From positions 1 through 53,218 of the forward strand of contig NZ_NESK01000028.1 in the NCBI RefSeq assembly GCF_003063415.1: a DNA stretch of 53,218 bases, written 5' to 3'. The notes under the pieces are model-generated. The model was not told where the DNA came from. It saw nothing but the letters and a program-made list of their open reading frames with translations, and made no database searches. A program made the position numbers and the translations under genes. Below are positions 1-7,082 of this stretch, in pieces. Each line of letters starts with the position of its first letter. The stretch's first letter is position 1. Origin of the DNA: Limnohabitans sp. 2KL-17. GTDB taxonomy: Bacteria > Pseudomonadota > Gammaproteobacteria > Burkholderiales > Burkholderiaceae_C.

Positions 1-47
1 CGCATCGTGAAAAGGCTCTCGGTGAAGGTGTCAGCGCCGCGCATCAT
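1..47 (-). CDS. DDE transposase, N-terminal fragment cut by window edge
   Basis: Read on the minus strand, an ATG at 47 opens MMRGADTFTESLFTM and runs off the window. From memory this is the N-terminus of a common betaproteobacterial transposase usually labelled IS5 family (IS4/IS5 superfamily, DDE catalytic domain further downstream). The start lies 80 bases inside the element's end, a normal distance. Only 15 codons are visible, so the family call rests on recognising this phrase. The same codons occur at the other end of the window. Confidence 0.6.
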   Translation of the reverse strand, partial: MMRGADTFTESLFTM

Positions 48-131
48 GTGTCCGTGTAGTTGCTCAACAATTAACGTTTCTCAGGGGCTCGGCGTGGACC
101 TAAACATGGGAGTATTTCAGCAGCCTGTTAA
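1..131 (-). mobile_element. Insertion-sequence end (left edge of window)
   Basis: These 131 bases are the exact reverse complement of the last 131 bases of the window. The match stops abruptly at 131/132, where unrelated flanks begin, as expected for two copies of one element. The outermost four shared bases are TTAA (128-131), so the element itself probably ends at 127 with CAGGCTGCTG read inward and TTAA is the target. IS5-group elements favour YTAR targets, which TTAA fits (family knowledge). The rest of the element lies outside the window. Confidence 0.85.
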
Positions 132-252
132 AGGCCCAGGCCACCTAGCGTTATCAGCTCAAAGGATGGTGGCCAGTGTCTTTACCAACCCCAGCGTTCC
201 CTGCTCTGAACCCGAGCGCCGCACCGTTTCGGCTTGGGTCTGACTTGCATTG

Positions 253-1095
253 TCAGGACTGGCCTGAAGAAGTGAAGGCATTGATTTTTTGATTAATTTT
301 ATTTTTAACATTCAATACATGGGATGAAGGGCTTGAGAAAATAACATTTTGCAAAAAATTCAGTTGACCGGTTTCGGTCGCAATGGTTTTATAAGCGGAA
401 TAATCAATGAATTTCCACTCCTCAGACAAGGCCAAACTTAAATCCTCACTGAATTCAGAGATACAGCTGGCCATGATATCGGCTTCATTCAACAAAATTG
501 TTAACCAGTCTTGAGACCATTCAAAAATCTGATTTTCAACTCTCAAATGATTTGCTCTCATCATTGAAAAATCCGATCGCTCTACGGCATATTTAATCCG
601 GTCAATCCAAATTATTGGGATATGGTGTTTTTCCAAAATGGGCATCACGGCTGCCAAGGATTTTTTTTCAATCTCTGCGGGGTTTGTGTTGATACGTCCA
701 GGGTGTTCGAAATCATGCACGGCTGCGGTCAGCAAGCCAGCCGCCATCCATGCTGGTTTTCGTGAATGAAACTGCTCGGTTTCTATGAGCATTTGCAAAG
801 ACATGGCCACTGACACATCAGCGGTATGAAGACGATTGTGGTAATTGGGCTCATGGATATGGGCTGCATTCGAATACATTATTTCAAAGGCTTCAGACAC
901 TTCCAGGGCCGCTGAAAGCATTTGTTTCACCTCTGACGTCAATTCACTGTCTCGAAAATCCATGAATTCAATGCACTCTTGCATGACTTTCGGCAAGCCC
1001 ACCCAGTGTTGCGGCCATGAAGCACGCAGCGTCATCCATGCATGATCCAAACAAGAATTCCAACTTGCGGCCTTTTTATCCAGAAAAAGATTCAA
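253..1095 (-). CDS. Class I (HD-type) 3',5'-cyclic nucleotide phosphodiesterase
   Basis: Predicted cytosolic hydrolase of cAMP and/or cGMP, 280 residues. It carries the complete catalytic set of eukaryotic-type class I PDEs: YHNRLH (H86 as general acid, H90 as metal ligand), the signature HDX2HX4N as H127-D128-x2-H131-x4-N136, a late metal-ligand aspartate D206 in EAD, and the Q-x-x-F nucleotide clamp as Q244/F247. No signal peptide, GAF or PAS domain precedes it, so it is little more than the catalytic core. The start is TTG with a strong Shine-Dalgarno four bases away. It is last in an operon behind two cyclic-nucleotide-binding-fold genes (27-base gap). Most bacteria use class II or III enzymes such as CpdA, so a class I enzyme is uncommon. 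Codon use is AT-rich compared with downstream genes. Substrate preference cannot be read from the sequence. Confidence 0.88.
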   Translation of the reverse strand: MNLFLDKKAASWNSCLDHAWMTLRASWPQHWVGLPKVMQECIEFMDFRDSELTSEVKQMLSAALEVSEAFEIMYSNAAHIHEPNYHNRLHTADVSVAMSLQMLIETEQFHSRKPAWMAAGLLTAAVHDFEHPGRINTNPAEIEKKSLAAVMPILEKHHIPIIWIDRIKYAVERSDFSMMRANHLRVENQIFEWSQDWLTILLNEADIMASCISEFSEDLSLALSEEWKFIDYSAYKTIATETGQLNFLQNVIFSSPSSHVLNVKNKINQKINAFTSSGQS

Positions 1096-1099
1096 GTGA

Positions 1100-1106
1100 C
1101 CTCCTT
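1100..1106 (-). promoter_or_regulatory. Strong ribosome binding site deciding a TTG start
   Basis: On the minus strand AAGGAGG is followed by TCAC and then TTG at 1095. This near-perfect anti-16S match four bases from a TTG supports that codon as the phosphodiesterase start; the next in-frame ATG is 20 codons inside. A weak start codon with a strong RBS suggests tuned expression. Confidence 0.75.
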
Positions 1107-1122
1107 GAAAACTGACAAGTCT

Positions 1123-1467
1123 TTAATCTCTTTTGATGGCATTGTTCATGGATTGCTGCAACAAAAGCGCCTCCATGACCACCACAAACAATGGGGAAAA
1201 GGAGCAAAGCAAATTGACGGCTTCTATATTGTTGATTTTTTTGCAGACCACGTCTCCTTTGGCGCAAACAGTTGCATTTCTTATACCGCCAGACAAAATG
1301 GCTGCCTCACCAAAAGATTGCCCCTCTGGAATGGCCCCAAAAACCTGACCCTTTTGATCAAGCAGTTCCACCTGGCCTTTTTTCAGAAAATACAGGTCCG
1401 TTGCAGGATCTCCTAACTTGAAAATCGTCTGACCATCACTGAATTCTTCAAGAATAAAATTACTCAT
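1123..1467 (-). CDS. Stand-alone cyclic nucleotide-binding domain protein, canonical cassette
   Basis: A 114-residue protein that is essentially one CNB (cNMP-binding, cupin-like) domain. The glycine-rich start (FKLGDPATDLYFLKKGQVEL) is typical, and the phosphate-binding cassette is canonical: F52-G53-E54-A-A-I-L followed nine residues later by R63-N-A-T, where Glu54 and Arg63 would hold the ribose 2'-OH and cyclic phosphate. There is no helix-turn-helix after the domain, so it is not a CRP/FNR regulator; it probably acts by protein-protein contact. It lies 17 bases after the upstream CNB gene and 27 bases before the class I phosphodiesterase, in one operon. Ligand (cAMP or cGMP) and partner are unknown. 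Confidence 0.8.
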   Translation of the reverse strand: MSNFILEEFSDGQTIFKLGDPATDLYFLKKGQVELLDQKGQVFGAIPEGQSFGEAAILSGGIRNATVCAKGDVVCKKINNIEAVNLLCSFSPLFVVVMEALLLQQSMNNAIKRD

Positions 1468-1484
1468 GGTGGTTTTTCAGAGTG

Positions 1485-1955
1485 TTAAATGGTTGTCAAA
1501 TTTCGCTTGATGATCGTGGCCATGATCAAACGCAATTCTGCTGGAAGAACTTTTACAATTTGATTAACTTTGTGGAATGAAATGATCTTGACTTGCACTG
1601 AAGTTAAAGCAACCGCTGTATATCTTGATGCCAAGCCAGCCATGCCCTCTGCTAAACCCAGTACGGAACCAGCCCCCAGCATGTGAATCTTGTTGCCGCG
1701 CTGAATTTGCACCTCTCCATGAACCACAAAATAAGCGTCCTCGAACTTTTGGCCAATTTCAATGATTTTTTTGTTTTTCAGAAACAAGTTTTCATTGAGC
1801 AAAGGCGTCCGCAAAATACTCAAAAACAGTCGTTCATCACTCGACAGATGCCCTGCTTTCAAGGCCGCAGAACCCTCGCCCGAGTGCAGGTAATGGGCAC
1901 CGAGTTTGACCAACTTTTCTGAATCAACCGAAAAGCAAAGCGGTTGGGCTGTCAT
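1485..1955 (-). CDS. CNB-fold protein with degenerate phosphate-binding cassette
   Basis: 156 residues: an N-terminal segment of about 45 residues with no recognised motif, then a CNB-like domain (FEDAYFVVHGEVQIQRG, residues 71-87). In the cassette region Arg111 is kept (SRYTA), but the position nine residues before it is Ala102, with the glutamate one place off (LGLAEG, E103). The pocket may therefore bind weakly, bind something else, or be purely structural. The domain is followed by a short helical tail and no DNA-binding motif. First gene of the operon; GGAGA lies about ten bases before the ATG. As a paralogue of the next gene it could be its partner or antagonist; that is inference. Confidence 0.7.
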   Translation of the reverse strand: MTAQPLCFSVDSEKLVKLGAHYLHSGEGSAALKAGHLSSDERLFLSILRTPLLNENLFLKNKKIIEIGQKFEDAYFVVHGEVQIQRGNKIHMLGAGSVLGLAEGMAGLASRYTAVALTSVQVKIISFHKVNQIVKVLPAELRLIMATIIKRNLTTI

Positions 1956-2178
1956 TGATTTTTTTCTCCGTGTGTGACCAACGTGTTGAAGATCCGCGTT
2001 CCCTTATACCCCGCATATTCAAGTACGAGGTGCAACACGGTTGAACCGACTGTTTGTTCTTACTGCGCGGGCCTTGGTGGAAAGCACATTTTTCAAAACA
2101 ATATTTTCAAAACCCGACGCAGCACCCCCATGCCCGCCAGCACCTGAGCACCACCTGTGAGCACCTGATGCTCGAAGG
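1956..2178. other. Intergenic region upstream of the CNB/PDE operon
   Basis: This spacer separates the AT-rich operon from the SDR gene, which is transcribed toward it. On the minus strand a TATAAG (plus 2003-2008) lies about 50 bases before the first CNB start and could be a -10 box, but no convincing -35 lies 16-18 bases away. Two copies of TTTTCAAAAC (2090-2099 and 2104-2113) form a short direct repeat with a 14-base period. No CRP-type TGTGA-N6-TCACA site was found. Confidence 0.3.
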
Positions 2179-3090
2179 TCAGGCTCGGTGAGCCTTCATC
2201 GCCTTGTCCACTTCCAGTGCGCCTTGCGCAGAACCCGACAGCGGCACCAACTCGCCTTGGCGGTCCTTGACCTGCGCCATGGCCGCAGCCAAGCGCTCGG
2301 CTGCATCAGGGCCGGTGCCCAGGTGTATGCCCTGAGTCAGGGTGATGTGCGCTACCTCAAAGCTGCCTGCACCGGCGCAGATAATGGTGCGGTTGGGTGC
2401 CTCTTCGCTGGCCATCACCAGCATGGCGGGCACCACGGCGCTGGGCTCCAAAGCCTTGAGCACTTGCTCTGGCATCAGGCCTTCGGTCATGCGGGTAGCG
2501 GCAGTGGGGGCCAGGCAGTTCACCCGAATGTTGTGCTTTTCACCCTCGATGGACAGGGTCTGCATCAAGCCCGCCACCGCCATCTTGGCCGCACCGTAAT
2601 TGGCTTGGCCAAAGTTGCCGTACAAACCGCTGGAAGAGGTGGTCATCACCACACGGCCGTAGTTTTGCGCCTGCATGATGGGCCAAACGGCCTTGGTGCA
2701 ATGCACCGCGCCCATGACGTGCACGTCCATCACCAGCCTGAAGTCAGCCAGTTCCATCTTGGCAAAACTTTTGTCGCGCAAGATGCCGGCGTTGTTCACC
2801 AAAATGTCCACCCGGCCCCAAGCGTCCACCGCCTGCTGGACCATGGCTTTCACGGCATCAAAATCGGTGACCGATGCGCCGTTGGCCATGGCCTCACCCC
2901 CGGCTGCGCGAATTTCATCGACCACGGCCTGCGCCGCCGAAACCGATCCACCCACCCCGTGCACATCGCCGCCCAAGTCATTCACCAGCACTTTGGCGCC
3001 GCGTGCTGCCAGGGCCAGAGCATGCTGTTTGCCCAAGCCCCCCCCTGCGCCCGTGACGATCGCAACGCGGCCTTTGAATTCGATGCTCAT
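2179..3090 (-). CDS. SDR oxidoreductase, MFE-2/HSD17B4-like (3R)-hydroxyacyl-CoA dehydrogenase type
   Basis: 303-residue short-chain dehydrogenase. TGAGGGLG (13-20) binds the dinucleotide; the acidic D39 in VNDLGG favours NAD(H). NNAG is at 99-102, the serine run at 151-154, and the catalytic Y165/K169 in YGAAK. The extended loop after VNDLGGD and the extra C-terminal segment of about 60 residues resemble the dehydrogenase part of peroxisomal multifunctional enzyme 2, which oxidises (3R)-hydroxyacyl-CoA. A role in fatty or branched acyl-CoA beta-oxidation is likely, in line with bktB and the acyl-CoA synthetase elsewhere in the window. It stands alone with no hydratase domain or neighbour. 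Exact substrate is uncertain. Confidence 0.8.
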   Translation of the reverse strand: MSIEFKGRVAIVTGAGGGLGKQHALALAARGAKVLVNDLGGDVHGVGGSVSAAQAVVDEIRAAGGEAMANGASVTDFDAVKAMVQQAVDAWGRVDILVNNAGILRDKSFAKMELADFRLVMDVHVMGAVHCTKAVWPIMQAQNYGRVVMTTSSSGLYGNFGQANYGAAKMAVAGLMQTLSIEGEKHNIRVNCLAPTAATRMTEGLMPEQVLKALEPSAVVPAMLVMASEEAPNRTIICAGAGSFEVAHITLTQGIHLGTGPDAAERLAAAMAQVKDRQGELVPLSGSAQGALEVDKAMKAHRA

Positions 3091-3230
3091 TTATTTTTCC
3101 TTGGATTGATGGCTTGTGAGTGGGTGACAGGGCCGAACAGCACCATCTGCTAATCTGGTAACTCAGAGAAGCTTTGTTCGACTTTAAAGCAGCCAGCCAT
3201 TGTGTTGTGTTGCACGATTGACACCCCGCC

Positions 3231-4115
3231 ATGGAACTCAACACCAACATCATCACCACCGCACCTCTGGACTCTGCTTCGGTGGTCTTGCTGCGCGACA
3301 GTGCACAAGGCATGCAAGTGCTTTTGCTCCGGCGCCACCAGGCGTCCAACGTGTTGGGTGGCGCCTATGTGTTTCCGGGTGGCAAACTCGACGCGGCTGA
3401 CCAAAGTCCTGGTTTGCTGGCCCAACTGAGCCAGGATATCGGCACCTTGCACCAGCGACTGGCCGAGCCAGATCTGAGCGCTGAACGGGCTGCGGGCCTT
3501 TTTGTGGCGGCTATTCGCGAGGCGTTTGAAGAGTGCCGCATCTTATTGGGCCAAACCAGCGATGACAGCCCGGACCTGCAAGCCTTGCAAGACGCTTTGG
3601 CCAGCGGGCAAAGCTGGTCAGAGGCCTTTCAAAACCTTTCGCTTCGCTTGTCCACCGACACCCTGGTGCCCTGGACCCGTTGGATCACACCCCGACAGTC
3701 ATCCGTCACCCACAAACGCTTTGACACCCGTTTTTTCATCACCCGGGTGCCCGAAGGTCAAACCGCCGAACACGACAACCATGAGACCACTGAAGCGCTG
3801 TGGATTACACCGCGCGAGGCGCTGGTCCGCTACTGGGACCACCAAATCGAGCTGGCACCGCCGCAAATCATGGGTCTGGTTCAGCTTGGCAGACACCAGA
3901 ACACCCAAAGTGCGCTGACAGAAGCCCAAAGCCGCCGCCCCCCCGTGGTGGAGCCAGAACCCTTCGACCAAGACGGCGTCCGAACCATTTGCTACCCCGG
4001 TGACCCACGGCATTCGGTGGCGCGATCGGCGTTTCCCGGCCCGACCCGCCTGATGTTCAAAAACAAGCGCTTTGAGCCAGAATTGGGTTTGGCAGCTTTG
4101 CTGGGTCAAGATTAA
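3231..4115 (+). CDS. Nudix hydrolase, NUDT19-like, with split Nudix box
   Basis: 294 residues. The N-terminal beta-grasp (ASVVLLRD, VLLLRR) leads to AYVFPGGKLD (46-54). The catalytic helix REAFEEC (96-102) comes only about 45 residues later instead of the usual eight or so, so the Nudix box holds a long insertion. This layout is typical of NUDT19/RP2p-like proteins, some of which hydrolyse CoA or acyl-CoA (family knowledge). The metal-binding glutamates E97, E100 and E101 are kept. It is divergent from the SDR gene with 140 bases between. Substrate is not determinable from sequence. Confidence 0.75.
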   Translation: MELNTNIITTAPLDSASVVLLRDSAQGMQVLLLRRHQASNVLGGAYVFPGGKLDAADQSPGLLAQLSQDIGTLHQRLAEPDLSAERAAGLFVAAIREAFEECRILLGQTSDDSPDLQALQDALASGQSWSEAFQNLSLRLSTDTLVPWTRWITPRQSSVTHKRFDTRFFITRVPEGQTAEHDNHETTEALWITPREALVRYWDHQIELAPPQIMGLVQLGRHQNTQSALTEAQSRRPPVVEPEPFDQDGVRTICYPGDPRHSVARSAFPGPTRLMFKNKRFEPELGLAALLGQD

Positions 4116-4118
4116 CTA

Positions 4119-4131
4119 TTACAATTTGTAA
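4119..4131. promoter_or_regulatory. Palindrome TTACAA-T-TTGTAA before the Hpt gene
   Basis: A perfect 6-1-6 palindrome lies 25 bases upstream of the Hpt start, just after the Nudix stop codon. It overlaps a possible promoter (TTAACT at 4112, 17-base spacer, TAATAG at 4135). The symmetry suggests an operator for a dimeric regulator, but no known site is matched with confidence. Confidence 0.35.
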
Positions 4132-4156
4132 CACTAATAGATCATCTCCAGCATTC

Positions 4157-4522
4157 ATGAACGAAACAACTGCCCCCATTTATCTGTCTGTTGAACGGGC
4201 GATCGAATTCATTGGCGATGCCAACGGGGTTTTGTCCTTGTTGAACACCTTGCACCAGACTTTGGGCGAAGACCTGCCGCGTATTCAGGCATTGTTGGAA
4301 AATGATGACATGCATGGTGTGAACCGCGTGTTGCACCAGCTGAAAGGATTCACGCCTGTGTTCTGCGTTGACAGCCTGGTTGAACTGGTCGTGCGTGTTG
4401 AGCAAATGAGCAAGCACGCTGAACCCACTGATGTCCGTGCAGCCTACAACCAATTGGCCCCCCAGCTGGAGACGCTCCGCACTGAAGTCGCCACACACCT
4501 GGCGCGCCACCCGCAGGCTTGA
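4157..4522 (+). CDS. Orphan histidine phosphotransfer (Hpt) domain protein
   Basis: 121 residues, all helical in character. The phosphorylatable histidine is H60 in HQLKG, the Hpt motif. Length and layout fit a single four-helix Hpt domain with about 20 extra N-terminal residues and no kinase or receiver domain. Such proteins shuttle phosphate between a hybrid kinase and a response regulator. Neither partner is encoded in this window, so the relay it serves is unknown. It converges with dusC, with 57 bases between. Confidence 0.72.
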   Translation: MNETTAPIYLSVERAIEFIGDANGVLSLLNTLHQTLGEDLPRIQALLENDDMHGVNRVLHQLKGFTPVFCVDSLVELVVRVEQMSKHAEPTDVRAAYNQLAPQLETLRTEVATHLARHPQA

Positions 4523-4579
4523 ACAAGCCTTGATCCGTTTCAGTGGACTGCACAGCCACTGGACGACAAAGCACCAACC

Positions 4580-5605
4580 TCAGGCGCAAATTTCAGTCTT
4601 ACCGATCTTTTCTGAAGATTCTGGCAAGTTTTGTGCGTCCAGCCACTGCGCAATGGCGGCGGGGTCATGCATCAGACGCAGTTGGTCAAACGCCTCGTGT
4701 GCCTGTGGGTGGACCCGCCGCAAATAATTGAGCCATTGCTTGAGCCGCCCCGCGCGGTGCCGAGGCGCCACCCGCTGGCTGATGCCCTGCCAGAACAGGC
4801 GCATCAACACCACGATGTGTGCCCAGGTCACGGGCTCCCCGATCGACGTTCCTGTCTGCACTGAATCGTGGTGCGCAATGGCCAAAGCCAGACCCGGGTC
4901 GGCCACCATGCCACGCCCGATCATCAGCCGCTCACACCCGGTCACTTCGCGGCAACGCAATGCATCTGACAAAGTCCAGATTTCGCCATTGGCCACCATG
5001 GGCAATCGCACATGCTGGCGCAAATCGGCAATACGGTCCCAGTAAGCGGGCGGCCGGTAGCCATGAGCCTTGGTTCGGGCATGCACGACCAGATCGCTGG
5101 CACCGGCAGCCTCAATGGCCTGTGCGCAGTCCTCGGCGCGTCGGTCATCGTTGAAGCCTAGGCGCATCTTCGCCGACACCGGGATGTGCGCCGGCACTGC
5201 ACGGCGCACAGCAGCCACGATGAGCCCCACCAACTCGGGCTCATCCAGCAAGACCGCGCCACCCCGGTGCTGGTTCACTGTTTTGGCGGGGCAGCCGAAA
5301 TTCAAATCAATGCCGGCAGGTCCCAGTTCGGCCAATGCGGCCGCATTGTCTGCGAGGCAAATTGGGTCTGAGCCCAGCAACTGCACACGGACCGGCACCC
5401 CTGCGGGGGTGCAACTTTTGTTCAGCAATTCAGGCGCCACGCGAATGAAGGCTCGGCGTGGCAGTACGGTGTTGGTGACCCGGATGAACTCCGACACGCA
5501 CAAGTCCACACCACCCACACGCGTGAGCATGTCACGCAAGGTGTGGTCAAGTAGCCCTTCCATGGGCGCCAACAAAATGCGGCTGCCCAAGCTGCTTGCG
5601 GTCAT
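4580..5605 (-). CDS. dusC: tRNA-dihydrouridine(16) synthase, DusC type
   Basis: Flavin enzyme that reduces uridine to dihydrouridine in the tRNA D-loop, 341 residues. It opens with ILLAPMEGLLD, an FMN-binding start typical of DusC. LNFGCPAKTVN carries the catalytic cysteine, then the GGAVLL loop, KMRLG, VVHARTK, VANGEIW and IGRG follow as in TIM-barrel Dus proteins. It is somewhat longer than E. coli DusC at the C-terminus. The upstream GNAT gene ends 12 bases before, so the two are probably cotranscribed. Confidence 0.88.
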   Translation of the reverse strand: MTASSLGSRILLAPMEGLLDHTLRDMLTRVGGVDLCVSEFIRVTNTVLPRRAFIRVAPELLNKSCTPAGVPVRVQLLGSDPICLADNAAALAELGPAGIDLNFGCPAKTVNQHRGGAVLLDEPELVGLIVAAVRRAVPAHIPVSAKMRLGFNDDRRAEDCAQAIEAAGASDLVVHARTKAHGYRPPAYWDRIADLRQHVRLPMVANGEIWTLSDALRCREVTGCERLMIGRGMVADPGLALAIAHHDSVQTGTSIGEPVTWAHIVVLMRLFWQGISQRVAPRHRAGRLKQWLNYLRRVHPQAHEAFDQLRLMHDPAAIAQWLDAQNLPESSEKIGKTEICA

Positions 5606-5617
5606 GGGGTCAGGCCA

Positions 5618-6136
5618 TCAACTGAGCTTGCGCTTGAGCCGGACTTCTTCAATCTTCACGCCCCCCAGTGGCACGGTGCGGGCGGTGTTCATTTCGCGCT
5701 TGAAACCCGCCAAATCGTGGAAACGCAAGGTTTTCTCATGCAAAAGCGGCAACCAGACGGTGACCTCCGTGCAACCCTCTTCTTCCAGGCCTTCGAGTGC
5801 CGCGTCCCACAAGGCCAGGCCAATACCTTGCCCCAAACGGTCGGGGGCCACGTAAATGGCCCAGATTTCGCCTGTTGTATTTTTGGATTTGGGGTCGCGT
5901 GAACGGTCAAATCCGACAAAACCGACCACCTCACGGTCATCGATGGCCACCATGACTTGCGGCTCACCGTATTCAATCGCTTCTTTCCAGAAGGACACAC
6001 GTTTGGGCATGGGGGTGGCGTCCCAATGCGCATCAGGCACCTGGCCAGCGTAGGCAGCGCGGCAGGCGCTCACATGCAGTGCGGCCACTGCGGGGGCGTC
6101 TTGAAGGGTGGCAAATCGGACTTGGATATCGGACAT
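5618..6136 (-). CDS. GNAT-family N-acetyltransferase
   Basis: 172 residues from MSDIQVRFAT. The GNAT fold is visible: FVGFDRS strand, then IWAIYVAPDRLGQGIGLAL, whose Q/RxxGxG/A acetyl-CoA pyrophosphate loop is RLGQGIG, followed by VTVWLPLLHEKTLRFHDLAGF, the usual C-terminal element. A longer reading to 6190 adds an 18-residue head unlike the family, so 6136 is preferred. Upstream partner of dusC, divergent from the cytochrome genes. Acceptor substrate unknown. Confidence 0.75.
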   Translation of the reverse strand: MSDIQVRFATLQDAPAVAALHVSACRAAYAGQVPDAHWDATPMPKRVSFWKEAIEYGEPQVMVAIDDREVVGFVGFDRSRDPKSKNTTGEIWAIYVAPDRLGQGIGLALWDAALEGLEEEGCTEVTVWLPLLHEKTLRFHDLAGFKREMNTARTVPLGGVKIEEVRLKRKLS

Positions 6137-6227
6137 GGCTTGAACTTGAAAGGAAAAAAACGTGCTGAAAAACCAGGTCTTTCGGCGCAAAACCAGACAT
6201 TGTCGCCGCTTCGGTTATCTTCAACAC

Positions 6228-7082
6228 ATGAGGACGTCTTTGAGCAGCATGAATTATCCGTTGGCACATCACCTGAACGTCCTTGGCGGTCAAGCTGCCA
6301 ACACTTTCAAGAAGGGGCGAACCTGGTTTTTTGCAGGGCTTGTCTGGACAGTCGGTGTTCTTGCCACGGGCCTGGCCGGCGCCCAAACCCCTGGCCGGTT
6401 TGCCGACGATATGGCCGAACGCACCCGTGCCTGCACCGCCTGCCACGGCGACCAGGGCCGCGCTGGACCCGATGGCTTTTACCCGCGCCTGGCAGGCAAG
6501 CCGGCAGGCTACCTGCACAACCAGCTGCGCAATTTTGCGCAAGGCCGACGCCATTACGACCTGATGGCGCGTCTGGTCAACCCCTTGGCCGACGACTATC
6601 TGGGCGAAATGGCCCAGTACTTCGCCAACCTGAAACTGCCCTACCCGCCCCCCACGGCCAACAATCCCATCTCGCCCGAACGCCTGGCCAAAGGCCAGCA
6701 GCTGGTGACCCAAGGCGACCCCGCACGTGGTCTGCCCGCTTGCACGCAATGCCATGGCGTGCGTCTGACAGGCGTGCAGCCCAACGTGCCGGGCTTGCTT
6801 GGCTTGCCACTGGACTACCTGAACGCGCAGTTGGGCGCCTGGCAGACCGGGCAACGCCGCGCCCACGCCCCCGATTGCATGGCCAAAGTGGTCAAACGCA
6901 TGCCGGCTGCAGACCTGATTGCTGTTTCGAGTTGGCTGGCACGCCAGCCCTTACCACCTCAAACTCAGGCAGCAGATCGCCCCCCTGCAGGCCCCGCGCT
7001 GCCAGAAGCGCTGCGCTGTGGCAGCGCGCCCGAACTGTCTGCCCAGGAGCCAGCGAAGCCCAATGCCGGAGGCCGATCATGA
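6228..7082 (+). CDS. Diheme cytochrome c, periplasmic
   Basis: Electron carrier of the c553/c4-like type, about 284 residues. An N-terminal signal or anchor (WFFAGLVWTVGVLATGLAGA) ends near AQTPG. Two haem sites follow, CTACH and CTQCH, each with a downstream methionine-bearing segment (YDLMARLVNP; CMAKVVKRM). The proline-rich tail is not typical. The start is uncertain: ATG 6228 and ATG 6249 are both possible and neither has a clear Shine-Dalgarno. The stop overlaps the next cytochrome's start (ATGA), so the two are translationally coupled. No dehydrogenase lies next to them. Confidence 0.75.
   Translation: MRTSLSSMNYPLAHHLNVLGGQAANTFKKGRTWFFAGLVWTVGVLATGLAGAQTPGRFADDMAERTRACTACHGDQGRAGPDGFYPRLAGKPAGYLHNQLRNFAQGRRHYDLMARLVNPLADDYLGEMAQYFANLKLPYPPPTANNPISPERLAKGQQLVTQGDPARGLPACTQCHGVRLTGVQPNVPGLLGLPLDYLNAQLGAWQTGQRRAHAPDCMAKVVKRMPAADLIAVSSWLARQPLPPQTQAADRPPAGPALPEALRCGSAPELSAQEPAKPNAGGRS

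Noticed and set aside
7..243. Plus-strand ORF of 78 codons at the left edge
   Set aside because: It runs antisense through the transposase start, across the IS edge and into unrelated flank; a similar head on the minus strand at the right edge only reflects the inverted repeat.
159..281. Minus-strand 40-codon ORF overlapping the end of the phosphodiesterase gene
   Set aside because: It starts with ATG 29 bases before the PDE stop and has a plausible composition, but has no clear ribosome site or recognisable similarity; too little to call a gene.
1956..2040. Possible CRP/cAMP-receptor site before the CNB operon
   Set aside because: TGTGTGTGACC gives one half-site-like run only; no TCACA partner at the proper six-base spacing.
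2188..3153. 321-codon plus-strand ORF opposite the SDR gene
   Set aside because: The minus-strand SDR has the full TGxxxGxG, NNAG and YxxxK set; the plus frame is His-rich with no motif.
5957..7078. Long upstream extension of the triheme cytochrome frame
   Set aside because: This part overlaps the diheme cytochrome and GNAT genes in other frames and reads as Arg/Pro/His-rich nonsense; the true start is the ATG at 7079.
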